From Euphorbia lathyris (Eukaryota; Streptophyta; Magnoliopsida; Malpighiales; Euphorbiaceae), in the NCBI RefSeq assembly GCF_963576675.1, contig NC_088910.1, positions 100,592,807 through 100,656,806 on the forward strand: DNA of 64,000 bases, read 5' to 3'. This document shows, in pieces, positions 54,834 to 64,000 of the stretch. The stretch's first letter is position 1, and each line of letters begins with the position of its first letter. Under the pieces are notes generated by a model. The model ran no database searches. It worked only from the letters and a program-made list of their open reading frames with translations, and was not told where the DNA came from. The translations under genes were made by a program, and so were the position numbers.

Positions 54834-55607
54834 TGTTGGGCTTAGCCCAAGTAAAATTTATGAAATAAAGCCTTTTCAAGTGTCTTTATGTTTTTTCAAG
54901 TGAAAAACATCCCACATTGCTTTCAAAGCACTTAGTGGAGATGTTTATAAAGAAGGTCCTCACATGCTTGGGGTGTGCCCCAAGGGGTACCCACTTTTGT
55001 GAAAGGGTGATGACCTATCTCTTTGGTTGACCACCACACACGCGCGCGCCGTCCGTCCGACCAGGTTGGGTTGGTGTGGTGTAAAATGTATAATTTTTTA
55101 TTAAAAAATTAATAATAATTTTAATATTCTTTTTTATTAATTTCGGAAATAATTTTTTTATTTATTTAATTATTTACTTTTTTATTTCAGTCTTTGTGAA
55201 CGTTATTTACAACGTCTACTTTGCTCTGAACGTGTCTTCACCAACCCAGTCTTCCTGATTTTCCTCCTTCACTTTCTCCATGAAATCAGAGCTCTCAACA
55301 GCTCTTTTTTCTTGTATAAATAGGAGAGGTGAGACTGCCTTCAGAATACAATTTACTTTCATTCATCCTTTATTTTTTTCGAAAACTGAGCAAGTTAAAC
55401 AGAGAGTGTATACAGAACGATTTTCGTACGGTGCAATACGAAAATCGTATTTAAGAGGGCTGTTTTATCCTGGAGGCGACCGGAGTTCATACTGTTTGCT
55501 AAATTCTGGTAGTTCCGCGAACGTCTTAAAGAAAGCGACATTGTCCGTGACTCTGCCCATTTAATTTTGTTCGGTCTGTTCCTATTTTCTGAGTTCGAGC
55601 ATCAACA
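54834..55607 (+). repeat. copia 5' LTR (774 bp)
   Basis: TGTTGGGC to ATCAACA. TATA-like TGTATAAATAGG at 55313-55324. Contains a 10-bp-arm hairpin CGATTTTCGT / ACGAAAATCG (55418-55447) lost from the 3' LTR. ORFs inside are not genes. Confidence 0.92.
55313..55324 (+). promoter_or_regulatory. TATA box of copia LTR
   Basis: TGTATAAATAGG; the same box is in the other LTR near 60532. It would drive the genomic RNA. Confidence 0.6.
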
Positions 55608-55630
55608 ATTTTAAGACGATTCAATTACTG

Positions 55631-58600
55631 ATGATGGCTACCGAACAATCAAATGGGATTGCTGAGATTAACAAACCATTCCGGTTTGAAGGAGCTCATT
55701 TCCGAAGATGGACACAGAAGATGTTGTTCTATCTCACAACAAAGAAGGTAGCTTCTGTTCTGACTTCGTAAAAACCAATTGTTCCTGAAGATGATGACGA
55801 GGCAGATGTTCGTGCTGCTGAGAGATGGACAGAAAATGATTTTCTGTGCAAAAATTATATACTCAATAGACTGACTGACGATTTGTATGATTACTACACT
55901 GCTGAAGAAAAAACAACAAAAGAAATTTGGGAAGCTCTGCAGAGGAAGTATGACACTGAGGAGGCCGGATCGAAAAAATACGATGTAAGTCGCTACCTCA
56001 AATTCCAGATGACTGATGACAAGTCAGTGGAAATTCAATCTCATGAATTACAGAAGATAGCACATGAAATTATTTCAGAAGGTATGCCTTTAAACAATCA
56101 ATTTCAAGTTGCTGTCATAATTGACAAATTGCCTCCTTCGTGGAAAGATTTTAAAAATGTTTTGAGGCACAAAACAAAAGAATTTTCGATGGAAAGTCTG
56201 ATTACACGCCTCCGAATTGAGGAGGAAGCTCGAAAACAAGATTTAAAAGAAGAAGTGCTTATTGTTTCTAATAACACTAAAATGTCCACTGCGGTTCTGA
56301 AACCCACTCAAAAGAATTTTAAGAATCAGAACCGCAAACCAATCCAAAACCGCAACACCCGAGTTAACTTGAATTGGAACCTTCAAAGGAACAAAAATAG
56401 GCCACAGCAACTACCACCTAGAAATGATGCTGCTTTCCTATGCTTTAATTGTGGGAAACCAGGTCATATGGCATGTAAGTGCAGGAACAGGCCAAACACT
56501 ACTCCTAGTGTTAACCTGACTGAAGAGCAACATAATTTTGTTTCTATGATTTCCGAGATCAACCTCATAGGTGGATCAGATGGGTGGTGGGTAGACACTG
56601 GTGTTTCTCGCCATGTCTGCTATGATAGAAGTATGTTCAAAACATACAGTGCTGTGACCGAAGATAAGAAAGTGTTATTGGGTGATTCCCATACCACTAT
56701 TGTTGATGGAATTGGTAGTGTGGAATTGAACTTCACATCTGGAAAAACCTTAACTTTGAAGGATGTGATGCATACTCCAGAAATGAGGAAAAATTTGGTT
56801 TCGGGCTATCTTCTCAACAAGGCTGGTTTTACTCAGACTATAGGAGCAGATTTATTTACTTTGACTAAGAACAATGTATTTGTAGGAAAAGGTTATGCTA
56901 CTGAAGGCATGTTTAAGTTGAATGTTGAGATTAATAAAGTGAATGCTTCTGTTTACTCCTTGTGTACTTTTAATGTTTGGCATGCTCGTTTTTGTCATGT
57001 TAATAAGCGAATCATTAAAAATATGAGTAACTTAGGGTTAATTCCAAAATTGAATTTGAATGAGTTTTCTAAATGTGATTATTGTAGTCAGGCAAAAATC
57101 ACAAAAACGCCTCATAAATCAGTTGTTAGGGATTCTGAACCTCTAGATTTAATTCATTCAGATATATGTGAATTAGATGGAAAGTTGACTAGAAATGACA
57201 AACGGTATTTTATAACCTTTATTGATGATTGCTCTGAATTTACTTTTGTTTATCTTATGAAAAATAAAAGTGAAGCGTTTGACATGTTTAAGTTGTTCAT
57301 AGCTGAAATAGAAAATCAATACAATATGAAAGTCAAGAGACTTCGTAGCGATAGAGGCACAGAATATGGTTCTAGCCTGTTTATTGATTTCTATAAAACA
57401 CATGGTATTATACATGAAACCACAGCACCTTATTCACCAGAAATGAACGGAAAGGCTGAAAGGAAAAATAGGACACTTACCGAATCTGTAGTAGCTATTA
57501 TGCTTAGTTCAGGTGCCGCCTCACATTGGTGGGGAGAAATCCTTTTGACTGTTTGCTATGTGCTAAATAGGGTCCCTAAATCCAGAAGCAAAATCTCTCC
57601 TTATGAGATCTTGAAAAATAAAACACCTAGTCTATCATATTTTAGAACTTGGGGTTGTTTGGCTTATGTTAGGATTCCTGACCCTAAGAGAGTCAAACTT
57701 GCCAGTAGGGCTTATGAATGTGTGTTTATTGGACATGCTGTGAATAGCAAAGCATATAGGTTCTATGATTTGAATGCAAAAGTCATCTTGGAGTCAAATG
57801 ATGCTGACTTTTATGAAGATAGATTTCCCTTTAAATTGAGAAATAGTGGGGGTGCATCATCTAGTAGCATACCTGCTACTAGACCTATAGTGCAAAAAGA
57901 GATTGAGGAATCTGAACCTAGGAGAAGTAAGAGACCTAGAGTATCTAAAGAATTTGGTTCTGACTTTTATGCTTTCACAGTAGAAGAGGATCCACTTACC
58001 ATACAAGAAGCCTTAACATCATTAGATGCTGACTTATGGCAAGAAGCCATTAATGATGAAATGGACTCACTTGAGTCAAACCAAACTTGGCACTTAGTAG
58101 ACTTACCACCAGGTTGTAAACCAATAGGTTGTAAATGGACCCTTAAGAAGAAACTGAAACCTGATGGCTCAGTAGACAAGTTTAAGGCTCGCCTTGTAGC
58201 TAAAGGCTTTAGACAAAAAGAAAATGTTGATTTTTTTTATACTTATTCACCTGTCACTAGGATTACGTCTATACGTGTTTTGATTGCTATTGCTTCTGTG
58301 CACAATCCAGTGGTGCACCAAATGGATGTTAAAACTGCGTTTTTGAATGGTGAACTAGAAGAAGAGGTTTATATGGATCAACCTGAGGGCTTTGTAGTCT
58401 TTGGTCAAGCCCATAAGGTATGTAAGTTAGATAAGTCTTTATATGGGCTAAAACAAGCACCTAAGCAATGGCATGCAAAGTTTGATAACTTGATTATTTC
58501 AAATGGCTTTAAGGTGAATGAAAGTGATAAGTGTATCTACTATAAATATGAAAATGGTCTTTGCACCATTATTTGCTTGTATGATGATGACTTGCTTATT

Positions 58601-59530
58601 TTTGGATCTAATATTCATGTTGTGAATGCTGTTAAGTTAATGTTGTGTGAGAACTTTGACATGAAAGATATAGGAGAAGCGAACGTCATTCTTGGCATAA
58701 AGATAACTAGGTCTGAAACTGGAATTTCTTTAGATCAATCTCACTACGTTGAGAAGATACTAAATAAATATAACTACTTTGACTGTAAACCTGCATGTAC
58801 ACCTTATGACCCTAGTATAAAACTTTTTAAGAACACTGGAGACAGTGTAAGACAATCAGAGTATGCTAGCATAATTGGCAGTCTTCGTTATGCCCTTGAT
58901 TGTACTAGACCCGACATCGCGTATGTCGTAGGACTGCTATGCAGATTTGCTAGTAGACCTAGTGTGGAGCATTGGAATGCTATAGAAAGGGTCATGAGAT
59001 ACCTTAAAAGAACCATGAAACTTGGATTACATTATCAAAGGTTTCCAGCAGTCCTTGAAGGATATAGTGATGCTGACTGGAATACCTTATCAGATGATTC
59101 CAAGGCTACTAGTGGCTATATTTTCAATATAGCTGGTGGTGCTGTTTCATGGAAGTCTAAGAAACAGACTATTCTAGCTCAATCAACCATGGAATCAGAA
59201 CTGATTGCACTAGCTGTGGCTAGTGAAGAAGCAGGTTGGTTGAGAAGTCTGTTAGCTGAGATTCCCCTATGGGAAAAACCGATTCCAGCTGTATTGATCC
59301 ACTGCGATAGTGCCGCGGCTATTGCTAAGATTCAGAATCGTTACTACAACGATAAGAAACGACAGATACGTCGTAAGCACAGCACTGTGAGAGAGCTACT
59401 CACTAAAGGAGCTGTTAGAGTAGATCACATACGCTCAGAAGAGAATTTAGCCGATCCTTTGACGAAAGGATTAGCTAGAGAGAAAGTCCATAATACGGCA
59501 AAGAGTATGGGACTTATGCCCCTACAGTGA
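55631..59530 (+). pseudogene. gag-pol: copia gag-pol polyprotein (one premature stop)
   Basis: Start ATG at 55631; TAA at 55769-55771 (codon 47) is the only break, and the frame is open from there to 59530. Downstream of the internal Met at 55883 there are 1215 codons: gag domain ([31 protein letters not shown]), zinc knuckle [14 protein letters not shown] (residues 187-200 from that Met), protease [12 protein letters not shown] (DTG, residue 238), integrase ([16 protein letters not shown]; core with [28 protein letters not shown]), RT ([39 protein letters not shown]) and RNase H ([28 protein letters not shown]). The RT catalytic box reads YDDD (58580-58591) where YVDD is expected. Re-initiation at the internal Met would lose the gag N-terminus. 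Confidence 0.93.
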
Positions 59531-60030
59531 TGAGTTACACACAATGGTAACCCAACCTATAGACTGGAGATCCCAAGAAATAGGTTCAAAGGGTAATAAC
59601 AAGTTGTGTTGTAATATGAGTCAGATCATGCAATTAGAAGCATGAATATCCTGAAGCGATTTGAGGTTGAGATAATAGAAACTCTTAATGAAGTCTATAC
59701 TCCATTTGGAGTGAAGTACATAGCTACAGGAGTACTTTTGATAGACTCACCTATATGAATGTGGAAGTGAGGCCGCTTCCTATGAGTTTAGGGCAAAACT
59801 CTAGAGCATTCATTAAACCGGGATAGACGTGCAAGGCCATAAACGCACGGGCTACTAGAACTACACTCTGAAAAGGTTATGGCGTGATATACGTCAGAGA
59901 TAGAGTTCAAGACTACGAGTCACTCTAGTAAAATATGAACTATACTCACTACGCAAAGGTTCAAATCGAAAGATACCTTTGTTTATGTCTGACCTTTTGT
60001 AACTGCTCAGTAAAACGTTTTCAAAAATTT
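59531..60030 (+). other. copia 3' untranslated region
   Basis: 500 bp between the pol stop and the PPT. No ORF. Confidence 0.7.
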
Positions 60031-60041
60031 TAGTGGGGGAT
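60031..60041 (+). other. copia polypurine tract
   Basis: AGTGGGGGATT just before the LTR start TGTTGGGC. Confidence 0.85.
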
Positions 60042-60804
60042 TGTTGGGCTTAGCCCAAGTAAAATTTATGAAATAAAGCCTTTTCAAGTGTCTTTATGTT
60101 TTTTCAAGTGAAAAACATCCCACATTGCTTTCAAAGCACTTGGTGGAGATGTTTATAAAGAAGGTCCTCACATGCTTGGGGTGTGCTCCAAGGGGTACCC
60201 ACTTTTGTGAAAGGGTGAGGACCTATCTCTTTAGTTGACCACCAAACACGCGCGCGCGCGCGCCGTCCGTCCGACCGGGCCGAGTTGGGTTGGTGTGGTG
60301 TAAAATGTATAATTTTTTATTAACAAATTAATAATAATTTTAATATTCTTTTTTATTAATTTCGGAAATAATTTTTTTATTTATTTAATTATTTACTTTT
60401 TGATTCAGTCTTTGTGAACGTTATTTACAACGTCTACTTTGCTCTGAACGTGTCTTCACCAACCCAGTCTTCCTGATTTTCCTCCTTCACTTTCTCCATG
60501 AAATCAGAGCTCTCAACAGCTCTTTTTTCTTGTATAAATAGAAGAGGTGAGACTGCCTTCAGAATACAATTTACTTTCATTCATTCTTTATTTTTTTCGA
60601 AAACTGAGCAAGTTAAACAGAGAGTGTATACAGAACGATTTTCGTATTTAAGAGGGTTGTTTTATCCTGGAGGCGACCGGAGTTCATACTGTTTGCTAAA
60701 TTCCGGCAGTTCCGCGAACGTCTTAAAGAAAGCAACATTGTCCGCGACTCTGCCCATTTAATTTTGTTCGGTCTGTTCCTATTTTCTGAGTTCGAGCATC
60801 AACA
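60042..60804 (+). repeat. copia 3' LTR (763 bp)
   Basis: Pairs with 54834-55607. Has a longer CGCGCG run (60248-60263) and lacks the 21-bp hairpin segment. Followed by TSD AAAAC. Confidence 0.92.
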
Positions 60805-60809
60805 AAAAC

Positions 60810-61248
60810 TAAAATCTAATTCAATCTCTTTTTTTTATTATATAAATATAAATCTAACTGAATTATAATACCAGTTCTTATAGAAATTTAATACCAGTTC
60901 TTCTGCAAACACTAAACACTTGTTAACTACAATTATACCTTGAAAATGGATTCCCAAATTTGAAAAGAGGATCAATCATTGAAAATCCTCAAAAGATTTC
61001 TGGTTCCACTACAAATAGTTCTACTAGTCTTGCAATAGTCACCAAAAATTAATCAACTCATAAATTAAATTTTCAAAAATATAAATTTTATTGTTTGAAA
61101 AAAAAATTGATTACAAAACCTCGAAATTCTTAAAAAATAATAATAAACCGAAAAACATAAAATTGGACAAAATTCTCCAAGGTGTATACTTTCAATTTTT
61201 TTCTTTAATAAAAAAAATAAAACGGATGAAAAATATGAAAAAAAATAA

Positions 61249-61250
<2 letters not shown>
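60810..61250. other. AT-rich stretch
   Basis: No gene seen. Confidence 0.5.
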
Positions 61251-61302
<52 letters not shown>

Positions 61303-61310
61303 TATATATA
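61251..61310. repeat. (AT)n microsatellite
   Basis: About 60 bases of AT repeat with one AATA interruption near 61294. Confidence 0.95.
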
Positions 61311-62890
61311 AACTAACCTCTAGCTCGGCGAGCTGGAGGCCAGTTCTTACTCGGAACCTGTTTCGGTCCATCTGACTTCTCCAAACACACCCGAACGAAA
61401 CCACGAGCTAACCCATGAAGTCTAGCCCATCCCCACAGCCTTAAAAGTCTCACTAACCACAAGGTAGTGGGGTGATGTGGCATGGAAGTTGAAGGACGTT
61501 AGGAGGAAGTTAGTGGTGGTTTGTGGAGGTTGAGGAAGTTAGTGAAGTGGGAAGTTAGTGGTCAAAATTAGAGAGAAAAATAAGGGTTAGTTGGTGATTA
61601 ATTACTCAAAATGCCCTCTTAAAATACTATAAATTGACCCTCCATTCTTCATAATTATTTACTCACTCAACACAACAAAAACCCCTTCCTGAAGGTTCTT
61701 TCCAATGCTCTCCTTTTAAGTTCTTAGTTCTTAAGTTCTTTGTTTTTGTTCTTCAAGTTCTTAGTTTTAATTCCCTCTTTTAGCTTAGTTTAGCCTTAAT
61801 TCAAGTTCTAATAGCCTCCTTTCAAGTTTTTTCAATTCAATTTAGCATTCCGAAGCCTTAAGTTTGCAATTCATTAGCTTTCTAAATTAATTTTTTCAGA
61901 TTCGTCCAGTTATTTTCAAAGCCCAATTTCTTTTATTTAGAGTGTTTTTTTTCTTCAATCCCTTCTACAAATTTGTTTCTGACTTCCTGAAATTAAATTT
62001 GGCATTTTGATTCACTCAATTCCGTGTCCAGAAACTCTATTTACAAGCTGATCTTTGCACCCCAAATTGTTTTAGACATTCTGTTTCTAGCTCTTAGTAT
62101 GATTCGTCCAGTGCTTTTCTAGGCATATTTTCGGCTGTTTAATGTTCGTTTAAGCCTTCAATACCTTCTAAACATATGTTCTTGACATCCTGAAGTTTGA
62201 TTTAGCCTTTTGATTCACTTGATTCCGTGTTCGTAAGCACTCATACGGTTCCCCCAAAGTTGAAGGTTAAATCTGTTCCATTCTTGCCTACTACAAGTCA
62301 GAAATTTTCTAGATGAATTCCGCTCGTACCAACCGACCGCGGTGCTCTGATGACTTCACACCGATACCAAAATTCAACGTCCATCCGAGATAGCTATTGT
62401 GGCTCTGAGTTTGTCGTTGAATTTCAATTTTATTTATTATTACATTTCAATTATGTATTGATTTGTTTTTCAATTCAATTGACTAATATATATGTTTAGT
62501 ATAGAATTAATTCAATTGTAATCAATTTTATATATTTTTTATTTTACTTTGAACATATGTATTCATATCAATAAAATACCAAATTTTCTAAAATCTCGTG
62601 TCAATTTCGCACTTTAATTTCTTTATTTTACACGTCTTTAATTTACCCACATTAGCTTAAATAAAATCGATTTATCTAGCAAAGTTTCTATAACGGCGCT
62701 AGAGACACGAGAGAGATTTTTTCAATCCTTGCGTCCCACACCAATCACCTCGTTTTCAAGTCTTGGCGTGCAAATTCCATAAAATTAACCATTTTAATTG
62801 AGAAATAATCTTCTCTGGCATGCCCGTACCACAACCACATGTGACAAGGTTGAAAATTAGTATTACTCGCAAAATATCGCTAACACATAT
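61311..62890. repeat. Possible LTR-type sequence (borders not fixed)
   Basis: No ORF. ACTATAAATTGACCC at 61627-61641 looks like a promoter TATA box, followed by a T/C-rich leader-like stretch, a polyadenylation-like ATCAATAAAATACC near 62570, and AACGGCGCTAGAGACACGAG at 62690-62709, which recalls the GGCGCTAGA primer sites of some gypsy elements. If real it is a gypsy 5' LTR without its internal part. Weak evidence. Confidence 0.3.
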
Positions 62891-64000
62891 ATAAAGTAAA
62901 TTACAAAATTAGCACATTCATATATTTAAACTTATTATACTATGCCTTACAAAATTAGATATTTTCAAATTAGACTTTACTAAAATATTCTTAGTATATA
63001 TAACAACTTAACTAATTCTTTCACTCCGTCATTGTGCGAAGATGTATTTCATTGCCTGTGCAAATTCTTACTGCAATTTATGTGTGTGGTTTCTAACTGC
63101 GATTACAATGGCAAAAGTCGGAAAGAAGGTAAGTCATCACATTATGTATTTTTGCGTTTTTTGTTTTATTGTGATTTTAGTTTAGGGTTTAGGATTTTGT
63201 TGCGATTTCTCTATGTATATATGTTGCGATTAGGGTTTAGGGTTTCTCTAAATATAATGTTATTTCTGAAATATGTTTGCATGTAGCGTTTTTTTTTTTT
63301 GCGATTTTGGTTTAGTGTTTATTGTTTTGTTACGCTTTTTGGTGCCATTTCTTGCAAGATTGTAATTTGTGATGTATCTTTCCATATTGAAACTGAGAAA
63401 TGGCCTTATTTCGCAAGAAATACACCTTCGCAGTCATAAATTTCTTACCACAATAAATACAAAATCCGAAGCAAAATCATAGCAGTTGCATCCACTACGA
63501 AAGAGAATCACCATTGCAAAGGTGATTTGTGTTTTGTAGTTGCACAAACTGCGAACTAATTGAATAAACCGTGGAGTCGCAATTTGACTCCTATTTTGCA
63601 GTTACGTCCACTGCGACGTATAATACACATACTTTAGTTTCGTAGTGCGAAATAGTTGTTTTTAACTGTGAAGTAGTTTTCTTTAATTGTTCCCCTTATA
63701 TTTAATTCCATTTTTTTATGAAGGTTGATGCTTCTAAGAAGCATTCAAAGAAGAGCAAGAGAGGCGTATCTCTTGATGATGGTGTTGAGAAACAAACTCA
63801 TTGTCCAAATAAAATTAAAGAAACAAACTTAAAAGAAATGTTCTCCGTAGTCCTTCATAGTTATTGTAACTGTGAAATCCATTTGTTTCGCAGTTCTCCG
63901 CAGTTAAGTGAGTTGTGAACCCTATTCTCATATGCAATGTACCAAACTGTGGATCACAGTTTACAATTCTCCAAAGATATTTGCTCTGCAGTTTATGATT
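62891..64000. repeat. Repeat-rich end with ACTGCGAA/TTCGCAGT words
   Basis: No convincing gene. From 63050 on, short words of the form ACTGCGA, TTCGCAGT and TTGCAGTT occur in both orientations about every 40-80 bp (63090, 63428, 63550, 63594, 63616, 63890). This resembles the subterminal repeats of CACTA or similar DNA transposons. Two AAACCCTA-type telobox words (as TTAGGGTTTAG) lie near 63183 and 63234. The window ends within it. Confidence 0.4.

Larger units (their letters stand above)
54834..60804 (+). mobile_element. Ty1/copia retrotransposon, nearly intact (5.97 kb)
   Basis: LTRs at 54834-55607 and 60042-60804, each TGTTGGGC...ATCAACA. Perfect 5-bp TSD AAAAC (54829-54833 and 60805-60809). 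One gag-pol frame spans 55631-59530 with a single stop. PPT is at 60031-60041. Integrase precedes RT, so it is Ty1/copia; the lineage was not determined. The LTRs are very similar apart from a 21-bp hairpin, a shortened (CG)n run and few substitutions, so it is recent. No canonical PBS was found after the 5' LTR. Confidence 0.93.

Noticed and set aside
61192..61404. 70-aa ORF with poly-(Ile-Tyr) tract
   Set aside because: The tract is the translation of the (AT)n microsatellite.
63000..63300. Host gene with exon at 63032-63286
   Set aside because: The ORF is Phe/Leu/Val-rich from T-rich sequence and telobox-like repeats; no domain, no splice model that holds.

Overview
This window is plant nuclear DNA made almost entirely of nested transposable elements. 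No cellular gene is clearly intact. The evidence for a plant is tRNA-primed Ty3/gypsy elements of the Tat and Athila types, a Sirevirus-type Ty1/copia element, a second Ty1/copia element, L1-type LINE pieces with a plant-style ORF1, a plant tRNA-derived SINE, and hAT and Mutator-like MITEs. The species cannot be read from the sequence. A dicot is likely but unproven. The setting looks like pericentromeric or other silenced heterochromatin.

Layout. 1-10155 (minus) is the 5' part of a Tat-type gypsy element: RT at the left window edge, then PR, a very long gag, leader, tRNA-Arg-type PBS and a 2.9-kb GC-structured LTR. It is inserted in the 5' LTR of an Athila element (10156-22560, plus) that carries gag-pol and two diverged env-like ORFs. 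Athila in turn sits in the ORF1 of an L1-type LINE fragment (22561-23400, minus). Next come a C2H2 zinc-finger ORF (23959-24246) and a long noncoding tandem repeat. At 26278 a second copy of the LINE begins (ORF2, then the ORF1 end). It is split by a 10.3-kb Sirevirus (29533-39849, minus; 5-bp target duplication GAGCT) and resumes at 39855-40915. It is again followed by the zinc-finger sequence, here broken by a hAT element, and by the same tandem repeat up to about 45670. So LINE + zinc finger + repeat was duplicated as a block before the LTR elements came in.

45670-54833 holds a SINE, a hAT element, a chimeric fossil of gypsy protease joined to copia gag, and a LINE 3' end. A nearly complete copia element fills 54834-60804 (TSD AAAAC; one nonsense codon in gag). 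The last 3 kb hold an (AT)n tract, an LTR-like stretch and a repeat-rich end with many copies of a TTCGCAGT/ACTGCGAA-type motif.

Most interesting points: (1) the Tat gag carries four in-frame copies of the Retrotrans_gag core, each exactly 66 residues between the same landmarks; (2) the Athila element has two diverged env-like ORFs, each preceded by an inverted-repeat module and a TATA box that resemble elements in its LTR; (3) those ORFs and the extra ORF of the unrelated Sirevirus share a sequence core with nearly identical spacing; (4) the premature stops in the Tat coding frame all fit C:G to T:A changes with no frameshift, as expected of methylated, silenced DNA.
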